Part shown: piece after piece, positions 1-8,713 of the stretch
Numbering within the stretch: position 1 is the first letter of the stretch
How the letters are laid out: every line of letters begins with the position of its first letter
Source of the DNA: Mesorhizobium amorphae
GTDB lineage: Bacteria > Pseudomonadota > Alphaproteobacteria > Rhizobiales > Rhizobiaceae
NCBI GenBank assembly: GCA_003240775.1
Contig: QFNI01000058.1
Location: forward strand, 1 to 21,502
Reading direction: 5' to 3'
DNA length: 21,502 bases
The notes under the pieces: generated by a model
What the model was told of the DNA's origin: nothing
Database searches by the model: none
The model's input: the letters and a program-made list of their open reading frames with translations, nothing else
Made by a program: the position numbers and the translations under genes

Positions 1-896
1 AGCACCTTCTTGGCCTCGTTGATCTCGGATCCGCCGAGCGCCGAGAGCCGCCCCACCTCGTCGAGCGGAAGCGTCGTGTAGAGGCGCAGGAAGCGGGACA
101 CGTCGCCGTCCTCGGTGTTGCGCCAGAACTGCCAGAATTCGTAGGGGCTGCGCATCTCCGGGTTCATCCAGACCGCGCCCGAGGCCGTCTTGCCCATCTT
201 GGCGCCGGACGATGTTGTGAGAAGCGGCGTGGTCAGCGCGAAGAGCGACAGGTTCTCCATGCGGCGGCCGAGTTCGACGCCGTTGATGATGTTGCCCCAC
301 TGGTCCGAGCCGCCCATCTGGAGGCGGCAACCGGTGCGCTTGGCCAATTCCACGAAGTCGTAGGCCTGGAGGATCATGTAGTTGAATTCCAGGAAGGACA
401 GCGACTGCTCGCGGTCGAGCCGCAGCTTCACCGAATCGAAGGACAGCATCCGGTTGACCGAGAAGTGCCGGCCGACATCGCGCAGGAAGGGGATGTATTC
501 GAGGCCCATCAGCCAGTCGGCGTTGTTGACCATCATCGCGCGGCCGCCGTCGAAATCGAGATAGGGCGCGAAATTGCGGCGGATGCCGACGAGGTTTTCC
601 TCGATGTCGGCAGGCGTCAGCAGCTTGCGCGCCTCGTCGCGCATGGAAGGGTCGCCGAGCATGGTGGTGCCGCCGCCCATGAGCGCGATCGGCCGGTGGC
701 CGGTCTCCTGCAGCCAGTGCAGCATCATGATCTGGATGAGCGAGCCGACATGGAGGCTTTTCGCCGTCGCGTCGAAGCCGATATAGGCCGTGACCACTTC
801 CTTCGCGAAGAGATCGTCCAGCGCGGTCTCATCGGAAACCTGGTGGATGAAGCCGCGCTCGTGAAGCGTGCGCAGGAAATCGGATCGGAAAGCCAT
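1..896 (-). CDS. tyrS: Tyrosyl-tRNA synthetase, 3' end missing
   Basis: Attaches tyrosine to tRNA-Tyr in the cytoplasm. The reverse strand from the ATG at 894-896 stays open to the window edge, giving about 298 of the usual 410-420 residues. The Rossmann-type class I domain is visible: FDATAKSLHVGS near residues 41-52 is the HIGH-box equivalent (HVGS), GGSDQWGN near 195-203 is the tyrosine/adenylate-binding motif, and GAKMGKT near 232-237 is the KMSKS equivalent. As I recall, HVGS and KMGKT are usual in alphaproteobacterial TyrRS, so they are not damage. The C-terminal S4-like RNA-binding domain lies outside the window. The gene is divergent from anmK with 92 bp between the two starts. The reading of the family is secure; only the truncation by the window edge limits it. 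Confidence 0.96.
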   Translation of the reverse strand, partial: MAFRSDFLRTLHERGFIHQVSDETALDDLFAKEVVTAYIGFDATAKSLHVGSLIQIMMLHWLQETGHRPIALMGGGTTMLGDPSMRDEARKLLTPADIEENLVGIRRNFAPYLDFDGGRAMMVNNADWLMGLEYIPFLRDVGRHFSVNRMLSFDSVKLRLDREQSLSFLEFNYMILQAYDFVELAKRTGCRLQMGGSDQWGNIINGVELGRRMENLSLFALTTPLLTTSSGAKMGKTASGAVWMNPEMRSPYEFWQFWRNTEDGDVSRFLRLYTTLPLDEVGRLSALGGSEINEAKKV

Positions 897-988
897 CGGA
901 AAAACCGTCTCGCGGGAAGAGCGCCGCAAGGCGCAGGAAAGGACCGCGCCTTTAGCATCGGCACCGACGAAACGACAAGGATGGGGCC

Positions 989-2086
989 ATGATCGCACTC
1001 GGCCTGATGAGCGGCACCTCGATGGACGGCATCGACCTCGCGCTTCTCGACACGGACGGAGCTGGCCAGGTGGAGCGCGGCCCCGCGCATTTCGTGCCCT
1101 ATGAGGCTGGTTTCCGCCGCCGCATCGAGGCGGCGCTCGCCGATGCCAGGGGGATCGAGCGGCGTGAGGAGCGGCCGGGTGATCTGGCGTCTCTGGAGCG
1201 CGACATCACGCTGCGCCACGCGGACGCCGTGCGCGGGTTTCTTGCGCGCCTCGAAGAGCGGTGGCGGACGGTGGAGGCGATCGGCTTCCACGGCCAGACC
1301 GTGCTGCACCGGCCCGAGCGGGGGCTCACCGTGCAGATCGGCGACGGCGCGCTTCTGGCGCGAGAAACGGGGATCACCGTCGTCCACGACATGCGGGCGA
1401 ACGACATGGCGCATGGCGGGCAGGGCGCCCCGCTCGTGCCGGCCTATCACGCGGCACTTGCGGGGATGGCTGGGCCGCTTCCAGTCTGCTTCGTCAACAT
1501 CGGCGGCATCTCCAACATCACCTTCGTGCCGGAGGAGGGCGAGCCCGTGGCCTTCGACACGGGGCCGGGCAACGCGCTGATCGACCAGTGGGTGGCGCGC
1601 GAAGGCGGCGTGGCTTTCGATGCGGATGGACGGATCGCGAGCGGGGGAAGCGTGAGCGACAAAGCCGCCGCGCGCTACCTCGACAAGCCGTTTTTCGGAC
1701 GGCCGGGGCCGAAATCGCTCGACCGCAACGATTTCACGCTGGCCGAGGCCGAAGGGCTGACGTTGGCGGACGGCGCGCGCACGCTTGCGGCCGTTTCCGC
1801 CCGCGCCATCCTGCGCGCGGCCGAGCATTTGCCAGACCGGCCGCGCCTCTGGGTGATCTGCGGCGGCGGGCGCAAGAACCCGCACATCGTGGCGGACATG
1901 AAGAGCGGGGCAGGCGATGCGCGGGTGGTGGTGGCCGAAGAAGTGGGGCTCGATGGGGATGCGACGGAGGCCGAAGCATGGGCCTATCTCGCGGTGCGCG
2001 CGCTTGGGGGCCTGCCGCTGACCTATCCCACCACGACGGGGTGCCGGGTGGCGGTGAGCGGGGGGGTGGTGAGCCGGGCGGGGTAG
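989..2086 (+). CDS. anmK: Anhydro-N-acetylmuramic acid kinase
   Basis: Phosphorylates and opens 1,6-anhydro-MurNAc to MurNAc-6-phosphate during recycling of cell-wall fragments in the cytoplasm. The product has 365 residues, normal for the family. Visible motifs are the N-terminal phosphate loop GLMSGTSMDGID (5-16), GFHGQT (99-104), GGQGAPLVP (143-151), NIGGISN (170-176) and FDTGPGN (189-195), whose Asp190 aligns with the catalytic Asp of the E. coli enzyme, and CGGGRKNPHI near 290-300. The start at 989 is chosen because AAGGA (977-981) is well placed and the family begins right at this motif; the ATG at 981 is out of frame. It is divergent from tyrS, and a palindromic repeat begins 25 bp after the stop. 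No promoter was recognised in the 92-bp gap. Confidence 0.96.
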   Translation: MIALGLMSGTSMDGIDLALLDTDGAGQVERGPAHFVPYEAGFRRRIEAALADARGIERREERPGDLASLERDITLRHADAVRGFLARLEERWRTVEAIGFHGQTVLHRPERGLTVQIGDGALLARETGITVVHDMRANDMAHGGQGAPLVPAYHAALAGMAGPLPVCFVNIGGISNITFVPEEGEPVAFDTGPGNALIDQWVAREGGVAFDADGRIASGGSVSDKAAARYLDKPFFGRPGPKSLDRNDFTLAEAEGLTLADGARTLAAVSARAILRAAEHLPDRPRLWVICGGGRKNPHIVADMKSGAGDARVVVAEEVGLDGDATEAEAWAYLAVRALGGLPLTYPTTTGCRVAVSGGVVSRAG

Positions 2087-2111
2087 GGGCCTCCCGCAAA
2101 CATCTCCGGGG

Positions 2112-2249
2112 TTCCCCTCCCCCTTGAGGGGAGGGGTAAGGGGTGGGGGTATCCTCGCCGCTGCACGAGGTTGCAGGTATTTTGATGAGTTGAGGCCGTG
2201 GGGCCGTCAACCCCCACCCCGTACCCCTCCCCTCAAGGGGGAGGGGGAA
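2112..2249. repeat. G-rich paired palindrome, copy 1
   Basis: Two arms, 2112-2149 and 2211-2249, are near-perfect reverse complements around a 61-base loop. Each arm is itself a hairpin built on CCCCTCCCCCTTGAGGGGAG. The sequence at 2128-2149 has four G-runs of four or five (G4-A-G4-TAA-G4-T-G5), and the opposite strand of 2211-2232 has the same. The loop matches copies 2 and 3 only when reversed: the AGCGGCG-x-GGATA segment lies next to the left arm here, so this copy has the opposite orientation. The left flank also carries GCAAAC (2096-2101), as in copy 3. It lies between anmK and the next plus-strand gene. It resembles the RIME-type intergenic palindromes of Rhizobiales, but I cannot assign a named family. 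Confidence 0.85.
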
Positions 2250-2371
2250 GTGAAGCGCTTGCGCTCTGTCGCCTTGAGGCCCGGCCACTCCTTCACCGAA
2301 CCGTTGCACCCGCTTCATCGGCGCGACATGGGCTCATTCTAAGCGGCGGCTCTCAACATCGAGGGCCAGCC

Positions 2372-3730
2372 ATGACTGCCAAGCTTCTTGCCGCCACCGC
2401 GATCGTTGCGATCGCCGCCACCTCCGCCTGGAGCCAGGAGCAGCAGTTCCCGGCGAAGCTCGTAGAGCAGGCCGTGCTGCCGGCGAACACCCTGATCCCC
2501 GCGCCCGCCGACGCGCCCGAGCATCTGCGCCAGTCCGGCAAATTCTCCACCGCCGACCGCAAGCGCGCCGACACGCTCGGCTCCGTTCCGGGCAAGGATG
2601 GTGTGCGGCCGACCGGCCTGTCGCTTCCCTTCGACGGCCAGCCCGTGCAGGGCTTCTCGGGCATCAAGGCGGTCGAGGGCGACACGTTCTGGACGCTGTC
2701 CGACAACGGCTTCGGCAACAAGCTGAACTCGACGGACGCAGCCCTCATGCTGCACAGGCTGAGCTTCGACTGGGCGAACGGCACGGTGAACCGCAACGAG
2801 ACCGTGTTCCTCAGCGACCCCGACAAGCGCGCACCCTTTCCGATCGTGCTCGAAGGCTCGGATACGCGCTATCTGACGGGCGGCGACTTCGACGTGGAAT
2901 CGATCCAGCCCGCGGCGGACGGCTTCTGGGTCGGCGAGGAGTTCGGCCCATACCTCCTGCACTTCACGGCGGACGGCAAGCTGACGGATGTGTTCGAGAC
3001 GGTCGTGGACGGCGAGCCCGTGCGCTCGCCCGACCACCCCGCGCTGGCGCTTCCGGCCAATCCCACGGCCAAGCTGCCCGTCTTCAACCTCAAGCGCTCG
3101 GGCGGCTATGAAGGGCTCGCGATGTCGAAGGACGGCTCCAAGCTCTACGGCATGCTGGAAGGCCCGCGCTTCCTGGCCGATGGCGAGGTGGAGAAGGCTG
3201 ACGGTCGGACGGCTGTGCGCGTGATCGAGTTCGACGTGGCATCCAAGGCCTGGACCGGGCGCTCCTGGCTTTATCCCTTCAGCGAGGGCGGCGAGGCCAT
3301 CGGCGACTTCAACATGATCGACGACACCACGGCCCTCGTGATCGAGCGCGACAACGGCGCCGGCTTGGCGAGTGCCGCCTGCGCCGACCCCGCAAAGCCC
3401 GCGGCCGACTGCTTCGACAAGCCTTCCAAGCTCAAGCGGATCTATAAGATCGAGATGACGGACGCGAATGTGGGCGGGGCCGTGCGCAAGATCGGCTATG
3501 TCGACCTGCTCGACATCCGCGATACCGATGGCAAGGCCCGCCAGGGCGCGGTGGACGGCACCTACACCATGCCCTTCGTGACCATCGAGAACGTGGACGT
3601 GCTGGACGAAGCCCGCATCATCGTGGGCAACGACAACAACCTGCCGTTCTCGGCGGGACGTGCGCTCGACAAGGCCGACGACACAGAGTTCGTGGTGCTG
3701 GAAGTGCCGGAGCTGCTTGCGGCGAAGTGA
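2372..3730 (+). CDS. Exported esterase-like phytase-domain protein
   Basis: The product has 452 residues. It begins with a Sec-type signal peptide (MTAKLLAATAIVAIAATSA, likely cut near residue 21 before QEQQF), so it should act in the periplasm or outside. The mature part resembles the esterase-like activity of phytase family (PF13449): FWTLSDNGFG near 107-116, GGDFDVESIQ near 170-179, FWVGEEFGPYLL near 185-196, GYEGLAMS near 246-253, and IERDNGAG near 326-333. These proteins probably form a beta-propeller; the true substrate is usually unknown, so phytate is not implied. The start at 2372 is preferred over a longer open frame because GAGGG (2361-2365) precedes it and the signal peptide starts there. 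The gene stands alone between repeat copies 1 and 2. The 122 bp between copy 1 and this start show nothing I can name. Confidence 0.88.
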   Translation: MTAKLLAATAIVAIAATSAWSQEQQFPAKLVEQAVLPANTLIPAPADAPEHLRQSGKFSTADRKRADTLGSVPGKDGVRPTGLSLPFDGQPVQGFSGIKAVEGDTFWTLSDNGFGNKLNSTDAALMLHRLSFDWANGTVNRNETVFLSDPDKRAPFPIVLEGSDTRYLTGGDFDVESIQPAADGFWVGEEFGPYLLHFTADGKLTDVFETVVDGEPVRSPDHPALALPANPTAKLPVFNLKRSGGYEGLAMSKDGSKLYGMLEGPRFLADGEVEKADGRTAVRVIEFDVASKAWTGRSWLYPFSEGGEAIGDFNMIDDTTALVIERDNGAGLASAACADPAKPAADCFDKPSKLKRIYKIEMTDANVGGAVRKIGYVDLLDIRDTDGKARQGAVDGTYTMPFVTIENVDVLDEARIIVGNDNNLPFSAGRALDKADDTEFVVLEVPELLAAK

Positions 3731-3762
3731 GGGCGCCGGATCGGGCGCAGGGCTTGCCGGTT

Positions 3763-3899
3763 TTCCCCTTCCCCTTGAGGGGAGGGGTCAGGGGTGGGGG
3801 TGACGCCGCCACCCCGATTTCGTTGTCGGTGATGCGCCGTTTTGAAAAGCGGCGCGGTAACCCCCACCCCCTACCTCTCCCCTCAAGGGGGAGGGGGAA
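3763..3899. repeat. G-rich paired palindrome, copy 2
   Basis: Arms at 3763-3800 and 3861-3899 are inverted copies of each other around a 60-base loop, with the same arm sequence as copy 1. Plus-strand G-runs at 3779-3800 keep the four-run pattern; in the right arm one run is broken (TACCTCTCCCC). The loop end, AAAAGCGGCGCGGTAA, matches copy 3 in the same orientation. It sits between the stop codons of the convergent phytase-domain gene and alpha/beta hydrolase gene, where it could end transcription in both directions. Confidence 0.85.
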
Positions 3900-3933
3900 C
3901 TTGAGAGGTGGGCGTTTCAGCTACCGGACTGGG

Positions 3934-4608
3934 TCAGCGCAGGCGCTTTGGCCGCGGGTCGGAGAGTTCGCCGGCCAGGCGCCGGTCGAGATAGTCCGAG
4001 CACTCCTCGATCAAAGTGTCCGCTTCCTTGGCGAAGAAGTGGTTGGCGCCCGGCATCGTCTTTTGCGTGATCGTGATGCCCTTCTGGGTGTGGAGCTTGT
4101 CGACAAGCGTCTGCACGTCCTTGGGCGGGGCCACCTTGTCGGCGTCGCCGTGGATGATGAGGCCCGACGAGGGGCAGGGCGCGAGGAACGAGAAGTCGTA
4201 GGTGTTGGGCTGGGGTGCGACCGAGATGAAGCCCTCGATCTCGGGGCGGCGCATCAGGAGCTGCATGCCGATCCAGGCGCCGAAGGAATAGCCTGCGACC
4301 CAGCAGGTTTTGGAATCGGGGTGCAGCGACTGCACCCAGTCGAGCGCGGACGCCGCATCCGACAATTCGCCGACGCCGTGGTCGAACTCGCCCTGCGAGC
4401 GGCCGATGCCGCGGAAGTTGAAGCGCAGCGTCGTGAAGTTGCGCTGCTGGAACATGTAGAACAGGTCGTAGACGATCTTGTTGTTCATCGACCCGCCGAA
4501 GCGCGGGTGCGGATGCAGCACGATCGCGATCGGTGCGTTCTTTTCCTTGGACGGCTGGTAGCGTCCTTCGAGGCGCCCTTCGGGCCCGGCAAAGATGACC
4601 TCGGGCAT
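3934..4608 (-). CDS. Alpha/beta hydrolase (COG2945-type)
   Basis: A 224-residue cytoplasmic hydrolase of unknown substrate. The fold is shown by LHPHPRFGGSMNN near 31-43 (oxyanion region), the nucleophile elbow GYSFG (106-110, Ser108), the acidic-residue motif HGDADKV (153-159) and PGANHFF with His190, which together give a Ser-Asp-His triad. No signal peptide is visible. The start at 4608 is chosen over the longer open frame to 4644 because GGAG at 4615-4618 precedes it and the family begins near MPEVIF. It is divergent from the suf operon, and I recall the same neighbour next to suf in other Rhizobiales genomes, but nothing in the sequence links it to iron-sulfur assembly. Confidence 0.9.
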   Translation of the reverse strand: MPEVIFAGPEGRLEGRYQPSKEKNAPIAIVLHPHPRFGGSMNNKIVYDLFYMFQQRNFTTLRFNFRGIGRSQGEFDHGVGELSDAASALDWVQSLHPDSKTCWVAGYSFGAWIGMQLLMRRPEIEGFISVAPQPNTYDFSFLAPCPSSGLIIHGDADKVAPPKDVQTLVDKLHTQKGITITQKTMPGANHFFAKEADTLIEECSDYLDRRLAGELSDPRPKRLR

Positions 4609-4663
4609 GGTAGTCTCCACTTCAAAAACACGCTCACGACCCACGCGCGGAAAGCGCGGCGGG

Positions 4664-4692
4664 TTGACGGCGCGGGGCCGCCTACCTAGAAC
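4664..4692 (+). promoter_or_regulatory. Candidate promoter of the suf operon
   Basis: TTGACG (4664-4669, five of six to TTGACA) is followed after exactly 17 bp by TAGAAC (4687-4692, four of six to TATAAT). The expected start of transcription, near 4699, gives a leader of about 128 nt before the first suf gene. It is the best promoter-like match in the 218-bp gap between the hydrolase and the suf cluster. Confidence 0.5.
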
Positions 4693-4696
4693 CCAG

Positions 4697-4713
4697 TTTA
4701 GAATGATTCAAAA
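4697..4713. promoter_or_regulatory. Candidate Irr-type iron control element
   Basis: TTTAGAATGATTCAAAA is a palindrome centred on 4705 with one mismatch (A instead of T at 4710) to TTTAGAAT-N-ATTCTAAA. This matches my recollection of the ICE motif bound by Irr in Rhizobiales (TTTAGAA-N3-TTCTAAA). It begins four bases after the candidate -10 box and so covers the likely transcription start, a repressor position. That Irr binds here is inferred. Confidence 0.55.
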
Positions 4714-4826
4714 CTGCGAGCCCTGCCGGTCGAGCCCATCGAGGCTCCCCACGCAGGGCGCGTAGATAGGACGGGCGAGAGGTCCGTTTCAAGGAAATTG
4801 CGCTGGAGCGAATCGTAAGCCGATCG

Positions 4827-5975
4827 ATGGCCAGACCACGCGCCTATCTCGACCACAATGCGAGCGCTCCGCTGCGCGCGTCCGCGCGCGATGCGATGCT
4901 GGCCGCATTCGATGCGGGCAACCCGTCCTCGGTGCATGCCGAAGGCCGCGCCGCCCGCCGGGTGGTGGACGATGCGCGGCGCACGGTGGCGGCCCTCGTC
5001 GGCGGACGCGCGGAAGACGTGGTGTTCACCGCGAGCGCGACCGAGGCTGCTTCCACCCTGCTGCGGCCGGATTGGCGGGAAGGGCGCGCCTGCTTGGGGT
5101 TCTCCCATCTCTATGTCTGCGAGGCCGACCACCCCTGCCTGCGGGCGGGCGGGCATTTCACCGCCGACCAGGTGACGCGGATCGGTGTCGATGGGGACGG
5201 GCTTCTCGATTTCGATGCGCTGGCGGAATGCCTTGCGCGGCACGACCGGGCACAGGGCTTGCCGCTCGTGGCCTGCCACCTCGCCAACAACGAGACGGGC
5301 GTGATCCAGGACTGGGCGCGTCTCGTGGCTCTCGTGCAGGAGAGCGGCGGCCGGTTGGTGCTGGACGCAGTGCAGGCGGCGGGGCGGCTCGATCTCACGA
5401 ATGTGGGCGCGCATCACCTGATCCTGTCCGCGCACAAGCTCGGTGGGCCAAAGGGAGCGGGTGCCATCGTGTCCGTCTGCGACGGGGTCGCGCCTGCGCC
5501 GCTGCATGTGGGCGGCGGGCAGGAGCGCGGGCTTCGGGCCGGCACGGAGAACGTGGTGGCCATCGCGGGCTTCGGCGCCGCCGCGCGCGAGGCGCTGGGC
5601 GAGGTCGAGCGGATGGCGGCGGTGGCCGCGCTGCGCGACCGATTCGCTGAAGCCGTGCGGGCGTGCGCGCCGGGCGCGGTGTTTCACGGCGGGGGCGCGT
5701 CGCGCTTGGCCAACACGCTGTTCTTTTCGCTGCCCGGCCTCAAGGCCGAAACCGCCCAGATCGGCTTCGACCTGGCGGGTGTCGCGCTTTCAGCCGGCTC
5801 CGCCTGCTCGTCGGGCAAGGTCGGCCCGAGCCATGTGCTGCGGGCGATGGGCGTGGATGACGAGTGGGGCGCGTTGCGCGTCTCGATCGGAGCGCAGACG
5901 GATGAGACCGAGCTTGCGCTGTTCGAGGCGGCGCTCGCGCGCGTCTGGGGCGGCGTGGCGAAGACCGCCGCCTGA
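4827..5975 (+). CDS. sufS2: Cysteine desulfurase, IscS/NifS type
   Basis: A PLP enzyme that takes sulfur from cysteine as a persulfide for Fe-S assembly. It has 382 residues. The start YLDHNASAPLR, ANNETG (154-159), the PLP lysine in SAHKLGGPKG (Lys204), RAGTEN (237-242), and the catalytic loop SAGSACSSGKVGPSHVLRAMG (Cys327) mark it as a group I (IscS/NifS) enzyme. It differs in class from the SufS encoded later in the same operon. It opens the cluster, 129 bp before sufB. The Shine-Dalgarno site at the ATG is weak (GGAG at 4804-4807 is too far), so the start rests on the family alignment. The symbol follows the Agrobacterium sufS2BCDS1XA naming as I recall it; iscS would be equally defensible. 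Confidence 0.93.
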   Translation: MARPRAYLDHNASAPLRASARDAMLAAFDAGNPSSVHAEGRAARRVVDDARRTVAALVGGRAEDVVFTASATEAASTLLRPDWREGRACLGFSHLYVCEADHPCLRAGGHFTADQVTRIGVDGDGLLDFDALAECLARHDRAQGLPLVACHLANNETGVIQDWARLVALVQESGGRLVLDAVQAAGRLDLTNVGAHHLILSAHKLGGPKGAGAIVSVCDGVAPAPLHVGGGQERGLRAGTENVVAIAGFGAAAREALGEVERMAAVAALRDRFAEAVRACAPGAVFHGGGASRLANTLFFSLPGLKAETAQIGFDLAGVALSAGSACSSGKVGPSHVLRAMGVDDEWGALRVSIGAQTDETELALFEAALARVWGGVAKTAA

Positions 5976-5993
5976 CGGAAACGAGAGGAAAAA

Positions 5994-6007
5994 GGGCGAT
6001 TTCGCCC
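5994..6007 (+). other. Small stem-loop between sufS2 and sufB
   Basis: GGGCG-ATTT-CGCCC forms a 5-bp stem with a 4-base loop, 18 bp after the desulfurase stop. No T-run follows. This is the largest gap in the first part of the suf operon, so it could set an mRNA processing or stability boundary, but nothing proves a role. No convincing promoter was found between here and sufB. Confidence 0.3.
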
Positions 6008-6104
6008 GGTGCAATTTGGGGCGCGGCACATTACATGACCGCTATGCTCAACAAATAGCTGAACGAGGCGCCGGGCATCCGTCCGGCTGGCACGGAGAGT
6101 TGCG

Positions 6105-7621
<1,517 letters not shown>

Positions 7622-7625
<4 letters not shown>

Positions 7626-7942
7626 CGATCAAGCGCATCTGGCACGGCTGGACGACGCCGGAAAACGCCGACGCCTACGAGAAGCTTCTGCGCGAGGAGG
7701 TCTCCGTCGGCATAGAGGGGATGCGCATCCCCGGCCTGCGCCGCTTCGAGATGCTCCGTCGCCCGGCCGGTGACGAAGTGGAATTCGTGACGATCATGGA
7801 ATTCGACGACCTCGACGCGGTGAAGGCTTTTGTCGGAGAAGACTACGAGGCCTGCTACGTGCCCGCTGCGGCACGTGCGGTTCTCAAGCGGTTCGAGGAC
7901 CGCTCAGCCCATTTCACGCTGCTTGAAGCGCGAACCTACTGA
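7622..7942 (+). CDS. ABM-domain protein inside the suf operon
   Basis: A 106-residue cytoplasmic protein starting with GTG at 7622-7624, inside the sufB stop (GTGA overlap). It looks like the antibiotic biosynthesis monooxygenase (dimeric alpha/beta barrel) family: RIWHGWTTPENADAYEKLL at the N terminus, GLRRFEMLRR in the middle, EVEFVTIMEFDDLDAVKAF as the central strand and helix, then DYEACYVPAAARAVLKRF. The family includes quinol oxygenases and heme-degrading IsdG enzymes, but many members have no known activity. I do not see the full IsdG Asn-Trp-His set with confidence, so no reaction is assigned. A start further upstream (7376) would run through sufB and is rejected. sufC follows 14 bp later. 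Its place between sufB and sufC is not part of the textbook suf operon. Confidence 0.8.
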
Positions 7943-7956
7943 ACGGAACCTTGTGC

Positions 7957-8712
7957 ATGCTTGAGATCAAGAACCTTCACGCCCGCATCGCCGACACCGA
8001 GACCGAGATCATCCGCGGCCTGAACCTGACGGTTCGCGACGGCGAGGTGGCGGCCATCATGGGTCCCAACGGATCGGGCAAGTCGACGCTGTCCTACATC
8101 CTCGCGGGCCGCGAGGATTACGAGGTGACGGATGGCGACATCCTGTTCAACGGCGAGTCCATCCTGGAGATGGACCCCGCCGAGCGAGCGGCTGCCGGCA
8201 TTTTCCTGGCCTTCCAGTATCCGATGGAGATACCGGGGGTCGCCACCATGGAATTCCTCAAGGTCGCCATGAACGCCCAGCGCAAGGCGCGCGGCGAGGC
8301 GGAGTTGAAAATCCCCGATCTGATCAAGCGCGTGCGCGAGGCGGCGGGCGAGCTTTCCATGAACATGGACATGCTCAAGCGCCCGCTGAACGTCGGCTTC
8401 TCGGGCGGCGAGAAGAAGCGCGCCGAGATCCTGCAGATGAAGCTCTTGGAGCCCAAGCTCTGCGTGCTCGACGAGACCGATTCCGGCCTCGACATCGACG
8501 CGCTGAAGATCGTGGCGGACGGCGTGAACTCGCTGCGCTCGCCCGACCGCTCGGTGGTCGTCATCACCCACTACCAGCGCCTGCTCGACTACATCGTGCC
8601 GGATAGCGTCCACGTGCTCTACAAGGGCCAGGTGATCCGCTCCGGCGACAAGACGCTCGCGCATGAGCTCGAAGCCAACGGCTATGCCGGGGTGATCGGC
8701 GAGGCGGCCTGA
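7957..8712 (+). CDS. sufC: Fe-S assembly ATPase SufC
   Basis: ABC-type ATPase, 251 residues, that drives SufB-SufD changes during cluster assembly; it has no membrane part. Walker A is GPNGSGKST (36-44, Lys42), the signature is FSGGEKK (148-154), Walker B is LCVLDETD (168-175, catalytic Glu173), and the H-loop is VITHYQ (His205). SDxGxxDID after Walker B (DSGLDID) is characteristic of SufC. The ATG at 7957 is preferred over the TTG at 7951 because GGAA (7944-7947) is spaced correctly for it. It is followed directly by sufD with one base between. Confidence 0.98.
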   Translation: MLEIKNLHARIADTETEIIRGLNLTVRDGEVAAIMGPNGSGKSTLSYILAGREDYEVTDGDILFNGESILEMDPAERAAAGIFLAFQYPMEIPGVATMEFLKVAMNAQRKARGEAELKIPDLIKRVREAAGELSMNMDMLKRPLNVGFSGGEKKRAEILQMKLLEPKLCVLDETDSGLDIDALKIVADGVNSLRSPDRSVVVITHYQRLLDYIVPDSVHVLYKGQVIRSGDKTLAHELEANGYAGVIGEAA

Positions 8713-8713
8713 G

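Noticed and set aside
921..934. GCGCC-GCAA-GGCGC hairpin between tyrS and anmK
   Set aside because: A 5-bp stem in very GC-rich sequence, between two divergent starts, with no supporting signal; likely chance.
725..1885. Long open frame of 386 codons on the minus strand opposite anmK
   Set aside because: It is the mirror of anmK in high-GC DNA, has biased composition (Arg, Ala, His) with no motif, and overlaps both tyrS and anmK.
2198..2371. N-terminal extension of the phytase-domain protein by 58 codons
   Set aside because: It would translate the palindromic repeat and put the signal peptide inside the protein. The ATG at 2372 has a good ribosome site.
2372..3730. Calling this protein a phytase
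   Set aside because: The PF13449 family name reflects a domain resemblance; no phytase catalytic RHGxRxP or related motif is visible.
2112..3899. Regularly spaced G-rich repeats as a CRISPR array
   Set aside because: Only paired inverted arms are present, with 60-base loops and genes between copies. There is no short direct repeat and spacer series and no cas gene.
6016..6048. TTGGGG and TATGCT before sufB as an internal promoter
   Set aside because: The spacing of 21 bp is too long and the -35 is poor.
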